Part shown: in pieces, positions 15,101 through 24,673 of the stretch
Layout of the letters: the number at the start of each line of letters is the position of its first letter
Numbering within the stretch: position 1 is the stretch's first letter
Assembly (NCBI GenBank): GCA_016869275.1
Contig: VGEO01000029.1
Location: 1-33,376 of the forward strand
From: Alphaproteobacteria bacterium
GTDB taxonomy: Bacteria; Pseudomonadota; Alphaproteobacteria; SHVV01
Direction of reading: 5' to 3'
DNA length: 33,376 bases
Made by a program: the position numbers and the translations under genes
The notes under the pieces: generated by a model
The model's database searches: none
What the model saw: the letters and a program-made list of their open reading frames with translations, nothing else
Told to the model about the DNA's origin: nothing

Positions 15101-15634
15101 GAGCGCTTGGCTCACGCGGTCGCGCGCAACTACGCCAAGCTGCTCGCTTACAAGGACGAGTACGAAGTGGCCCGGCTGTTCACAAACGGTGCGTTCGCTC
15201 GCGACCTCGCCAGTCAGTTCGCCGGCGACTACCGGCTCACCTTCCACCTCGCGCCGCCGTTCCTCCCCGGGCGCGACGCCAACGGGCGGCCGAAGAAACG
15301 TGAGTTCGCGGCGTGGACGCTCGCGCTTCTTCGCGTGCTGGCGCGGGCGCGGCGGCTGCGTGGCACCGCATTCGATCCGTTCGGCTACGCGTCCGAGCGG
15401 CGCGCCGAGCGGGTGCTGATCGCCGACTACGAAGCAACGATCGAGCGGATGTTGCCGCGGCTCGCGCCGGCCAATGTCGAGGCGGCGATCGCGCTCGCCG
15501 CGCTCGCTGACGACATTCGCGGCTTCGGCCCGATCAAGGCGGCGGCGATCGCCGCGGCCGAGGCGCGAAAGGCGGCGCTGTGGGCGGCATTCGACCATCC
15601 CGGCGGCGGCGCGCTCCGAGCCGCGGCGGAGTGA
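12167..15634 (+). CDS. Fused indolepyruvate/2-oxoacid ferredoxin oxidoreductase
   Basis: This 1155-residue protein joins the alpha and gamma halves of a 2-oxoacid:ferredoxin oxidoreductase in one chain, as in IOR-like enzymes of many aerobic proteobacteria. It should decarboxylate aryl- or branched-chain 2-oxoacids to acyl-CoA with TPP and reduce ferredoxin or another carrier. Order of parts: N-terminal transketolase-pyrimidine-like domain (GAFIAGYRGSPLGGYDQQL near residue 45); TPP-binding domain (GCPHNTSTRVPDGSR near 440; NLGDGTYFHSG and NDAVAMTGGQ near 500-540); ferredoxin-like cluster region (CEGCGDCSVQSNC, then CNKDFSCLKGFCPSF, near 640-690); gamma domain (VTGVGGTGVLTIGALLGM near 725). 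GAGGAGGG precedes the ATG. The length is normal for the fused family. The natural substrate is not determined. Confidence 0.92.
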   Translation: MADAGVELDDKYTATAGRVFISGIQALVRLPLVQMRRDRLAGLNTGAFIAGYRGSPLGGYDQQLARAKHHLTEHGVEFRPAVNEDLAATMIWGTQQLGLSPGAKRDGVVGIWYGKGPGVDRSGDVFKHGNAAGSARLGGVLCLAGDDHGAKSSTVPHQSDHAFMSALMPVLYPSSIHEFVELGLLGIAMSRYSGCWVGMKVIADTVETTSVVDLAAEARPFAIPVDFALPPGGLNLRWPDDRWSQDHRLQNYKGYAAIAFARANAVDRVVIDSPRARLGVVASGKAYEDVRQALRELEIDDAVAAAIGLRVYKVGMPWPLEPEGIRRFSAGLQEVVIVEERREIIENQIKQSLFNWRADVRPRIVGKFDHEDKPLLPLDSELTVGAAARVIADRLMQFEFDAALKQRIEARLRYFRERAELRRTHVAPIERRPFFCAGCPHNTSTRVPDGSRAVAGIGCHFMAQWMERSTETFTQMGGEGVPWIGVAPFTAEPHIFANLGDGTYFHSGLLAIRQAVAAGVNVTYKILYNDAVAMTGGQALDGTLTVPQITHQLRHENVKAIYLVSEAPARIERAQLAPGTIVRHRDRLDAVMREARAIPGCTAIVYDQTCAAEKRRRRKRGELVDPPRRVFINREVCEGCGDCSVQSNCIAVEPVETAMGRKRRINQSACNKDFSCLKGFCPSFVTVEGGEVRKRAPAGELGPDAAPEPATRAPLDRAYNVLVTGVGGTGVLTIGALLGMAAHLEGKACMILDMAGLAQKGGAVWSHVRLARTAAEVTSPRIVTGGADLLLAADSVVAAGKEGIALCSPARTAAVVNGHLTPVADFVRHRDYDFRQAVIESTIRMHVASEPAIEAFTEVAEAALGDAIATNVLMVGYAYQKGLLPLAAAAIERAIALNGVAVKSNVQAFRWGRLLAAEPRRVKTTLGLAPVPALADSLDELIAARARHLTDYQDAALAERYRALVARVRSAAAAAGLDERLAHAVARNYAKLLAYKDEYEVARLFTNGAFARDLASQFAGDYRLTFHLAPPFLPGRDANGRPKKREFAAWTLALLRVLARARRLRGTAFDPFGYASERRAERVLIADYEATIERMLPRLAPANVEAAIALAALADDIRGFGPIKAAAIAAAEARKAALWAAFDHPGGGALRAAAE

Positions 15635-15682
15635 CCTCGTCCATGACGGTGGACGGCCGCCGCGTCGCCCGGCCGACGGCGT

Positions 15683-16531
15683 TTAGCCCGGCACTCGGAG
15701 CAGTACCAGCCCAACCACCACCGCCAATGCGGCGGCGATGCGGGCGCGGCCGAACGGCTCGCCCATCAGCCGCGTACCGATGATCGCGGCGAATACGACC
15801 GAAGTTTCGCGGAGCGCAGCGACATAGGCGAACGGCGCCAGGCTCATCCCCCACAAGACGAGGCCGTAGCTGAGAATTGCGAGCGCGCCGGCGCCGCCGC
15901 CCTTGAGCCAGCTCGCGCCGCTCGCGGCGAGCACCTGCGGCCCCCGTCGCCACAGCGCGACGGCGGCGACCGCCGGGGTGCAGCCGATGAAGAGCCACGC
16001 GGTGTAGCTGAGCGCCTCGCCGTTCGCGCGCACGCCCAAGCCGTCGATGAAGGTGTAGGCGACCGTGGTCGTGCCGGTGGCGAGCGCCCAGGCCACGGCG
16101 CGGGCGCTCGCGGCGCCCGATCGCCGCGCGCCGATCAGGGCGAGGCTCGCAATTCCGGCCGAAACCAAGAGCACCGCGAACCAGCCCCACGGGGCGAGCG
16201 CCTGGGCGGCGAAGAAATGGCTCAAGACCGCGACCGCGAGCGGCGCCGAGCCGCGCGCGATCGGATAGACCCGCGAAAAATCGCCGGCACGATACGCCAT
16301 GATCAGCGCAAAGAAGTAAGCGTCGTGAATGACGATCGAAGCGATCAGGTAAGGCAACGCCGCATCGGCGACCGGCCCGCACCACGGCAGCAGCGCCAAG
16401 CCGCAGGCCAAGGTAACGACGTTGAGCTGGGCGGTGGTGACGAGGTGGTCGCCGCCACCCTTGACGAGCGCGTTCCAGCTCGCGTGGCCCAACGCGGCGG
16501 CAAGAACGGCGACGAAGACGAGGGCGTCCAT
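15683..16531 (-). CDS. EamA/DMT-family permease
   Basis: This 282-residue protein consists of about ten hydrophobic segments in two similar halves, the EamA (drug/metabolite transporter) layout. Small polar and charged residues lie in helix 1 (GHASWNALVKGG) and after helix 4 (YRAGDFSRVYPIARGSAPL), a pattern typical of this family. Substrates of EamA proteins include amino acids, nucleosides and metabolites; none can be assigned here. It lies 33 bases after ccmC on the same strand and may be transcribed with it. It is convergent with the fused oxidoreductase, 48 bases between stops. It could export products of amino-acid or 2-oxoacid metabolism, but this is a guess from position. Confidence 0.85.
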   Translation of the reverse strand: MDALVFVAVLAAALGHASWNALVKGGGDHLVTTAQLNVVTLACGLALLPWCGPVADAALPYLIASIVIHDAYFFALIMAYRAGDFSRVYPIARGSAPLAVAVLSHFFAAQALAPWGWFAVLLVSAGIASLALIGARRSGAASARAVAWALATGTTTVAYTFIDGLGVRANGEALSYTAWLFIGCTPAVAAVALWRRGPQVLAASGASWLKGGGAGALAILSYGLVLWGMSLAPFAYVAALRETSVVFAAIIGTRLMGEPFGRARIAAALAVVVGLVLLRVPG

Positions 16532-16564
16532 GGCGCGCGCCCCGGCGCGGGGGGCGCATCCCCG

Positions 16565-17287
16565 TCAGGCGTCGGCGGCGCCGAGCGAAAGCGCGCGCAC
16601 CCGCCGCGCCGCCAACTCACCTTGAATGCGGATGATGAGTACGGTCACGAAATAGGCGGTAAAGCCAGCGATCATGACGAGCAGCGGGTAGAGCATCGAA
16701 GCGTGAATGGTCGAGCCCGAGAGCTTGAGGATGCTGGACGGCTGGTGCAGCGTGTTCCACCAGTCGACCGAGAACTTGATGATCGGCAAGTTGACGGCGC
16801 CGACCAGCGCCAGGATCGCGGCAGCCTTGGCGGCGCGGCCCGGATCCTCGATCGCTTCCCAGAGCGCGATGTAACCCAAATAGAGAAAGAACAGGATCAG
16901 CACCGAGGTGAGGCGCGCGTCCCACACCCACCACGTGCCCCACATCGGCTGGCCCCACAGCGCGCCGGTTGCGAGCGCGGTGAAGGTGAAACCGGCGCCG
17001 ATCGGGGCCGCCGCTTTGGCGGTCAGGTCCGCGACCGGGTGCTTCCAGACGAGCGCGGTCGCCGAGGCCACCGCCATCACCGCGTAGATCATGGTCGCCA
17101 TCCACGCCGCCGGGACGTGGACGAACATGATGCGGACGGTCTCTTTCTGCTGGTAGTCGGGCGGGACCACGAACAGCGCCATGTAGAGCCCGACGCCGAG
17201 CAGCACCACGGTCAGGCCCGCGCTCCACGGCAGGATCGCGGCGATGATGCGGCCGAATCGAGCCGGGTTGGCGAAGCGGTGCAGCAT
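16565..17287 (-). CDS. ccmC: Haem exporter permease CcmC
   Basis: CcmC is the inner-membrane protein that presents haem to CcmE. The 240-residue protein has six predicted membrane helices. The tryptophan-rich haem-handling motif WGQPMWGTWWVWDARLTS sits at about residues 111-128. The flanking external histidines, His57 (FVHVPAAW) and His181 (NTLHQPSS), are expected axial ligands. It follows ccmB by 42 bases; part of that gap is a 14-bp tandem duplication. EamA follows instead of the usual ccmD. It reads as intact. Confidence 0.95.
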   Translation of the reverse strand: MLHRFANPARFGRIIAAILPWSAGLTVVLLGVGLYMALFVVPPDYQQKETVRIMFVHVPAAWMATMIYAVMAVASATALVWKHPVADLTAKAAAPIGAGFTFTALATGALWGQPMWGTWWVWDARLTSVLILFFLYLGYIALWEAIEDPGRAAKAAAILALVGAVNLPIIKFSVDWWNTLHQPSSILKLSGSTIHASMLYPLLVMIAGFTAYFVTVLIIRIQGELAARRVRALSLGAADA

Positions 17288-17312
17288 GGCCGGATATTGC
17301 CTCGAAGGATCG

Positions 17313-17340
17313 GGCTCAGTCGAGGTGGCTCAGTCGAGGT
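17313..17340. repeat. 14-bp tandem duplication across the ccmB stop
   Basis: GGCTCAGTCGAGGT occurs twice without a gap (17313-17326, 17327-17340). The minus-strand TGA stop of ccmB (TCA at 17330-17332) lies in the gene-proximal copy; the other copy is intergenic. The unit is not a multiple of three. This resembles the larger duplication at 2973-3018, which also spans a stop codon. Confidence 0.9.
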
Positions 17341-17995
17341 TGAGGCGGAGGCTCGCCGCCGCCGCCCACGGGCCGAGCGCGAGCGCACCGAGGAGAAAGG
17401 CACCCAACACCAGGAGGTGCGGCTTGGCGCCCAAGCCCGAAATCGCGCCGTCGATCGCCGCCACGCCGAAAATCAGCACCGGGACATAGAGCGGCAGCAC
17501 CAGGATCGAAAGCAGCGCGCCACCGCGCCTGACGCCGACCGTGAGCGCGGCCCCGATCGCGCCGACGATCGAGAGAATCGGCGTACCGAGCAGCATCGCC
17601 AGCAGGAGCGCGCCGAGGCCGGCGACGTCGAGGTTGAGCAGCAACGCCAAGATCGGCGCGGCCACCAGCAGCGGTACGCCGGTCGTCGCCCAATGCGCGG
17701 CGCACTTCGCGAGCACGGTGAGCTCGAGAGGAAGCGGCGTCAGCGCCAGCAAATCGAGGCTGCCGTCCTCATAGTCGGCCTGGAACAGCCGGTCGAGCGA
17801 GAGCAGCGTCGCCAGGAGCGCCGCGACCCAGACGACGCCCGCGCCGACGCGGGCGAGGATTTCGGGCCCCGGGCCGATCCCGAGCGGGAACAAGGTGACG
17901 GCGAGCACGAAAAAGGCGATCGCCAGGCCGGCGCCGCCGCCGTGGCGGAAGGCGAGGCCGACGTCGCGGGCGAAGAGGCGGACGAACGCTTTCAT
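17330..17995 (-). CDS. ccmB: Haem exporter permease CcmB
   Basis: CcmB is the membrane subunit that pairs with the ATPase CcmA; the CcmAB complex uses ATP to release holo-CcmE from CcmC. The 221-residue protein has about six membrane helices. The family features ALLATLLSLDRLFQADYEDGSLDLL (about residues 57-81) and PLELTVLAKCAAHW (about 87-100) are present. The start at 17995 overlaps the ccmA stop by four bases (ATGA). Length and sequence appear intact. Confidence 0.93.
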   Translation of the reverse strand: MKAFVRLFARDVGLAFRHGGGAGLAIAFFVLAVTLFPLGIGPGPEILARVGAGVVWVAALLATLLSLDRLFQADYEDGSLDLLALTPLPLELTVLAKCAAHWATTGVPLLVAAPILALLLNLDVAGLGALLLAMLLGTPILSIVGAIGAALTVGVRRGGALLSILVLPLYVPVLIFGVAAIDGAISGLGAKPHLLVLGAFLLGALALGPWAAAASLRLNLD

Positions 17996-18615
17996 GCCGC
18001 GCGCGCTCCGGCCGTCAGCGCGAGCGCGCGCCCGGGCAGGTCGAGCGGCAGGTGGGTCGCCGCCATGATGAGACCGCCGCTTGCCAAATGGGCGCGGGCG
18101 AGTTCGGTGAAGCGGGCGACGCTCGCCTGGTCGAGCGACACGGTCGGCTCGTCCAGGAGCCAGAGCGTCGCCGCGCTCGCGGCGAGCCGCGCGAGATTGA
18201 GACGCCGCTTTTCGCCGGCCGACAGGAACTGCGCGCGCACGTCGGCGAGTTGGGCGAGCCCCATCGCGTCGAGCGCTGGGCCGACTTCGGCCGAGCCGCC
18301 GGCGAGTCCGGTCCAGAACGCGAGGTTCTCGCGCGCGGTGAGCGCCGGTTTGACCGCGTCGAGGTGGCCGACATAGCCGAGCCGCGCTCGATGGGCGTCG
18401 GGGTCGGCATCGACCGGCGTCCCGTTCCAGGTGAGCATGCCTGCCGCGGGCTTGAGCAGCCCGGCTGCGAGCCGCAACAGGCTCGACTTGCCGGCGCCGT
18501 TCGGGCCTTGCACGACCAACGCTTCACCCGGCGCCACGACGAAGTCGAGGGCTCGGAACACGCGCCGCTCCCCGCGCACGCAGGCGAGCCCGTTACCGGC
18601 GAACATCGAATCCAT
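17992..18615 (-). CDS. ccmA: Haem exporter ATP-binding protein CcmA
   Basis: This 207-residue ABC ATPase powers the CcmABC(D) step of cytochrome c maturation. It carries Walker A GPNGAGKSS (about residues 37-45), the CcmA-type signature LSAGEKRRLNLARL (131-144) and Walker B WLLDEPTVSLD (152-162), with the switch His at ATHLPL near the end. Two close starts exist, ATG at 18615 and ATG at 18606. The LysR gene on the same strand ends only three bases upstream, so ccmA may be expressed with it or have its promoter inside it. It overlaps ccmB by four bases. Confidence 0.93.
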   Translation of the reverse strand: MDSMFAGNGLACVRGERRVFRALDFVVAPGEALVVQGPNGAGKSSLLRLAAGLLKPAAGMLTWNGTPVDADPDAHRARLGYVGHLDAVKPALTARENLAFWTGLAGGSAEVGPALDAMGLAQLADVRAQFLSAGEKRRLNLARLAASAATLWLLDEPTVSLDQASVARFTELARAHLASGGLIMAATHLPLDLPGRALALTAGARAA

Positions 18616-18618
18616 CGA

Positions 18619-19521
18619 TCATGCGCCCGACTGTAGCCGGGACCTGAGGCGCGGTGTCGCGAAATCCAGGAAAGCGCGGAGCTTGGCCGGGATCAAGCGT
18701 CCGCTCAGGTGCGCGAGGTGAACCGGTACTGGTTCGAACTCGAAGTCGCGCAAGAGCGGGCGCAGCCGATGTCGCTTGATCGCGGCGGCGACCTGATAGG
18801 AGAGGATGCGCGTAATGCCGACCCCGGCGATCGCCGCGTCGATCGCGGCCTCGGCGGTCGTCGCGACCAGACGGGCGTGGATCGAAATCATTTGACGCTT
18901 GCGCCCGATCTGGAACGGCCACTCGCGCGAACCGGCCAGGCCGGTGAACGCAATGCAATCGTGGCGCGCGAGATCGGTCGGGTGTGTCGGTGTCCCGCGG
19001 CGGGCAAGATAGCCGGGTGCGGCGCAGACGAGCGTTCGCACGGTTCCGACCCGGGCTGCGACCAGCGAGCTGTCGCCGAGTTCGCCGATGCGGAGCGCGA
19101 GGTCGACATTGTCATCGATCAGACTGATCGGGCGATCGTTCAAGAGCAGGGTGACGTCGATCGCGGGGAAGCGGGCGAGAAAAGTCGCGATCACGGGAAC
19201 GAGATGCAAACGCCCGAACACGATCGGCGCGGTCACGACCAACTCGCCGCGCGGGTCGCTACTCTCGCCCGCTGCGGTGCGTTCCGCTTCACCGAGATCG
19301 TCGAGGATGCGGCGGCTCGCTTCGAAAAACTGGCGGCCGACGTCGGTCGGCGCAACGTGCCGCGTGGTGCGGTTGAGCAGCCGAACGGAGAGCACGGCTT
19401 CGAGCTCGCTCACCCTGCGGCTTACGGTCGCCAGCGGCACGCTCAGCCGGCGCGACGCGGCTGTAAAGCTGCCGGCCTCGACCACAGCGCGAAACGCGGT
19501 CATCGCTTCGAAGCGGTCCAT
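18619..19521 (-). CDS. LysR-family transcriptional regulator
   Basis: The 300-residue protein has the LysR N-terminal winged helix-turn-helix (about residues 1-60: MTAFRAVVEAGSFTAASRRL, then PLATVSRRVSELE and LLNRTTR) and a periplasmic-binding-protein-like effector domain (about 90-290). It resembles the group that often controls a neighbouring divergent gene. That gene here encodes a PNPOx-fold flavoprotein. A T-N11-A palindrome lies 5 bases upstream of its ATG, positioned for autorepression and control of the neighbour. It is directly followed by ccmA with a three-base gap, probably a result of insertion rather than a functional link. The effector is unknown. Confidence 0.92.
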   Translation of the reverse strand: MDRFEAMTAFRAVVEAGSFTAASRRLSVPLATVSRRVSELEAVLSVRLLNRTTRHVAPTDVGRQFFEASRRILDDLGEAERTAAGESSDPRGELVVTAPIVFGRLHLVPVIATFLARFPAIDVTLLLNDRPISLIDDNVDLALRIGELGDSSLVAARVGTVRTLVCAAPGYLARRGTPTHPTDLARHDCIAFTGLAGSREWPFQIGRKRQMISIHARLVATTAEAAIDAAIAGVGITRILSYQVAAAIKRHRLRPLLRDFEFEPVPVHLAHLSGRLIPAKLRAFLDFATPRLRSRLQSGA

Positions 19522-19526
19522 TAATT

Positions 19527-19543
19527 ATTCCAAATATTGGAAT
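19527..19543. promoter_or_regulatory. LysR-type operator (T-N11-A palindrome) between lysR and the PNPOx gene
   Basis: ATTCCAA-ATA-TTGGAAT is a perfect 7-bp inverted repeat around three bases and contains the LysR consensus T-N11-A. It lies 6-22 bases upstream of the LysR start and 78 bases before the divergent ATG at 19621. Its right arm contains TTGGAA, which could be the -35 box of the divergent promoter. The 99-base gap is strongly AT-rich compared with its surroundings. Confidence 0.7.
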
Positions 19544-19564
19544 AGATATTCACTATTTTAGATT
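19537..19564 (+). promoter_or_regulatory. Candidate promoter of the PNPOx-fold gene
   Basis: TTGGAA (19537-19542) and TAGATT (19559-19564) are spaced 16 bases apart and could be -35 and -10 boxes; further A/T hexamers follow to 19572. The -35 overlaps the LysR-type palindrome, so regulator binding would compete with or contact RNA polymerase. Boxes are approximate. Confidence 0.35.
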
Positions 19565-19620
19565 ATTATAACAAAAGATGGAAAGAGGCATGTTTCCCGG
19601 CGACAGCAAAGGAGCGACCG

Positions 19621-20226
19621 ATGACATTCTCTTCCGACGTCGCGTTTACGCCGACGGTCAAGGCCATTCAGGCGCGGCGCGGCTCGCGCCAGTCCTACGA
19701 GCGCATGGAGGCGAAGGGCGGTTGGGCGACCACGGTCGATGACGAGCTCGCCCAATTCCTCGCCGCAGCCGATTCGTTTTACCTCGCGACCGCGACCGCC
19801 GCCGGCCAGCCCTACATTCAGCACCGCGGCGGCCCGCCCGGATTCTTGCGCGTGCTCGACGAGCGCACGCTCGGCTTCGCCGACTTCAAGGGCAATCGCC
19901 AGTACATCTCGACCGGAAACCTCGCGGAGAACCCGCTCGCCTTTATCTTCGTGGTGGACTACGCGAATCGTCGCCGCATCAAGATTTGGGGGACGGCGCG
20001 GGTCGTCGAGGCCGACCCGGTCCGGATGGAACGGCTGTTTCCGGCGGGCTACGCGGCCAAACCCGACCAGGCGATCCTCTTTTCGATCGCGGCCTGGGAC
20101 AGCAATTGCCCTCAGTACATCCCGCAAAAAATCTCGGCCGATGACGTCGCGGCGATGGTCGAGGGCTACGAGCGGAAGGTCGCCTTGCTTGAATCGGAGG
20201 TGGCGCGGCTGCGGGCCAAGGCTTAA
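19621..20226 (+). CDS. Pyridoxamine 5'-phosphate oxidase-fold (PNPOx-like) FMN-binding protein
   Basis: The 201-residue protein has the split beta-barrel of the pyridoxamine phosphate oxidase family: DSFYLATATAAGQPYIQHRG near residues 51-70, GFADFKGNRQYISTGNLAEN near 88-107, and FVVDYANRRRIKIWGTARVV near 111-130. These segments bind FMN or a related cofactor in the family. A C-terminal heptad-like helix (EGYERKVALLESEVARLRAK) is predicted as a coiled coil for dimerisation. Such proteins often act in flavin-linked reductions or haem handling; the true reaction is unknown. AAGGAG precedes the ATG. The stop overlaps that of the convergent crotonase by four bases (TTAA). Confidence 0.88.
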   Translation: MTFSSDVAFTPTVKAIQARRGSRQSYERMEAKGGWATTVDDELAQFLAAADSFYLATATAAGQPYIQHRGGPPGFLRVLDERTLGFADFKGNRQYISTGNLAENPLAFIFVVDYANRRRIKIWGTARVVEADPVRMERLFPAGYAAKPDQAILFSIAAWDSNCPQYIPQKISADDVAAMVEGYERKVALLESEVARLRAKA

Positions 20227-20990
20227 GCGGGGGCGCCGCCGCGACCCCGGCCTTGGACGAAGGCGCGGGCCGAGGTATCCCACTCGCGGTCGAGCACGGC
20301 CTTGCCAAGCCGGAACTCGTTGGCGATCGCTTCGGCGTTCCCGAGTTCCCACTGCTCGTAAGCCGAGCGGCGATCGGCGAGCAGGCAGCTTTGCGGAAAC
20401 TGGGCGATCTGGTGGGCGAGCGCTTGCGCAGCGGTCTTGGCTTCGCCGCGCGGCACGACCCGGTTGGCGAGCCCGATCGCGAGCGCCTCGGCGGCACCGA
20501 CCGCACGGCCGGTCAAGATCATGTCGAGCGCGCGCCCCATGCCGACCAGCCGCGGCAGCCGCACGGTGCCGCCGTCGACCAGGGGGATTCCGAACCGGCG
20601 CGAGAAAACCCCGAACACCGCGGTCTCGTCGACAACGCGAAGGTCGCACCACAGCGACAATTCGAGCCCGCCGGCGACCGCGTAGCCGGCGACCGCGGCG
20701 ATCACCGGCTTCGATAGCAGCAGGCGCGAGGGGCCCATCGGCCCGTCGCCGCTTTCGCTCAAGCGGTTCTCCGAGCCGTCGCGGCGCACCACCGCCTTCA
20801 GGTCGGCGCCGGCGCAGAAATGGCCGCCGCTGCCCGTCAGTACCGCGGCCCTGGCCGCGGCATCGGTATCGAAGGCCCGGAACGCGCTCGCGAGCGCGTC
20901 GGCGTGGGCACGATCGACGGCGTTGCGGGCGGCCGGGTTATCAATGGTGACGGTCCACACCGCGCCGTCGCGTTCGACCTCGATGCTCAT
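20223..20990 (-). CDS. Enoyl-CoA hydratase/isomerase (crotonase) family protein
   Basis: The 255-residue protein has the crotonase oxyanion-hole motifs HFCAGADLK (about residues 57-65) and [17 protein letters not shown] (about 100-116), which stabilise the thioester enolate. At the position of the two catalytic glutamates of true enoyl-CoA hydratases it reads [21 protein letters not shown], so both Glu residues appear absent, with an Asp near the second. It may therefore be an isomerase or hydrolase, or act on an unusual acyl-CoA. It is divergent from acnA and convergent with the PNPOx gene. Family membership is certain, the reaction is not. Confidence 0.88.
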   Translation of the reverse strand: MSIEVERDGAVWTVTIDNPAARNAVDRAHADALASAFRAFDTDAAARAAVLTGSGGHFCAGADLKAVVRRDGSENRLSESGDGPMGPSRLLLSKPVIAAVAGYAVAGGLELSLWCDLRVVDETAVFGVFSRRFGIPLVDGGTVRLPRLVGMGRALDMILTGRAVGAAEALAIGLANRVVPRGEAKTAAQALAHQIAQFPQSCLLADRRSAYEQWELGNAEAIANEFRLGKAVLDREWDTSARAFVQGRGRGGAPA

Positions 20991-21038
20991 CTTGCTCGCC
21001 TACCTCGCTCAAACTGGCGCCCCGCGGCGCCCGGTCGC

Positions 21039-21044
21039 TATACT
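21039..21044 (+). promoter_or_regulatory. Probable -10 box of the acnA promoter
   Basis: TATACT, a five-of-six match to the sigma-70 -10 consensus, lies 93 bases before the acnA start inside an otherwise GC-rich gap. No good -35 hexamer is seen upstream, where a GGCGCC-CCGC-GGCGCC repeat (21016-21031) occupies the spacer side. This could mean an activator-dependent promoter. Confidence 0.45.
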
Positions 21045-21137
21045 AACGTCGTCGCGCGCGGGGACCACCCTCGGCGGCGACACCCGCGGCGCCGCGCTCG
21101 CGCCGCTCGATACGTTCAGAGCAGAGGGGAACCCACC

Positions 21138-23825
<2,688 letters not shown>

Positions 23826-23840
23826 GCGCAAGGCGGGGCC

Positions 23841-23866
23841 GGCGCTCCGGCGATTCCCGGAGCGCC
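23841..23866 (+). terminator. Hairpin terminator after acnA
   Basis: GGCGCTCCGG-CGATTC-CCGGAGCGCC is a perfect 10-bp stem with a six-base loop, 15 bases after the acnA stop. The downstream tract is only weakly T-rich, so termination may be partial. The next gene, same strand, starts 62 bases further on. Confidence 0.6.
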
Positions 23867-23928
23867 GCGTCACATAGGTTTGATCGGGTTTGATTGGCTC
23901 GCTCCGGCGGGCGTGTCAGATTGAGGCC

Positions 23929-24663
23929 ATGCGTCGGTTCTTCATCGTCCTGGCTGCGGTTGCGGCCGTCTGCTTCCCCGCGTCGTCCGAAGCGGGCGAG
24001 CGCGCGGCCGTGGTCGAGCTGTTTACGTCGCAGGGCTGCAACTCGTGCCCGCCGGCGGATGCCATGCTCGGCCAGCTCGCCAAGCGCAAGGACGTGATCG
24101 CGTTCAGCTTGCACGTCGACTACTGGGATTATCTCGGTTGGAAGGACACCTTCGCCTCGCCCGAGAACACCACCCGCCAGCGCGCCTACGCGCGCGCGCC
24201 CGGCCGGCGCACGATCTACACGCCCGAGATGGTGATAGGCGGCGAGACCCATGTCGTCGGCAGCGACGGCGCCGCGATCGAACGGGCGATCGCCAAGGCT
24301 AAGGCCAAGGCCAATCCGAAAGACCGCTTCGAGATCGCGTTTGCACGCGACAATACCGACTACGTGACGGTCACGATCTCGGCCGACGAGAGTGTGCGCG
24401 GGCGCGCGGCGGTGCTTCTATTCCGCTACGACACGCGCCACGAGGTCGCGATCGAGCGCGGCGAGAACGCTGGCCACAAGCTCGCGTACCATAACGTCGT
24501 GCGCGAGGTGCGCCGACTCGACACGTGGCGCGGCGAGACGATGCAGTTCATGTTGCCGATCAAGGACCTCCGCGCCGGCGGCCGCGACGGCTGCGCGATC
24601 GTGGTCCAACGCGAGCACGACGGCCCGGTGTTGGGCGCCGCCAAGATCGCGTTGAACGACTGA
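23929..24663 (+). CDS. DUF1223 secreted thioredoxin-like protein
   Basis: The 244-residue protein has an N-terminal signal peptide (MRRFFIVLAAVAAVCFPASS, cleavage near SSEAGE) and then VVELFTSQGCNSCPPADAML with a CxxC pair at about residues 39-42, the hallmark of DUF1223. The following HVDYWDYLGWKDTFASP, RQRAYAR and YTPEMVIGGE blocks are also family-typical. The fold is probably thioredoxin-like and periplasmic, but no substrate is known to me. Genes of this family are found beside acnA in many alphaproteobacteria, as here. The ATG at 23929 starts right at the signal peptide; a longer frame upstream is possible but lacks support. Confidence 0.88.
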   Translation: MRRFFIVLAAVAAVCFPASSEAGERAAVVELFTSQGCNSCPPADAMLGQLAKRKDVIAFSLHVDYWDYLGWKDTFASPENTTRQRAYARAPGRRTIYTPEMVIGGETHVVGSDGAAIERAIAKAKAKANPKDRFEIAFARDNTDYVTVTISADESVRGRAAVLLFRYDTRHEVAIERGENAGHKLAYHNVVREVRRLDTWRGETMQFMLPIKDLRAGGRDGCAIVVQREHDGPVLGAAKIALND

Positions 24664-24673
24664 CGAACGGAAA

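Noticed and set aside
12149-15598. A 1149-codon open frame antisense to the fused oxidoreductase gene
   Set aside because: It mirrors the sense gene, has low-complexity Arg/Asp/Gly-rich content and no recognisable domain. It results from GC-rich codon bias that removes antisense stops.
23877-23895. GGTTTGATCG/GGTTTGATTG imperfect tandem before the DUF1223 gene
   Set aside because: It is a short imperfect 10-bp repeat. No promoter spacing or structure makes it convincing.
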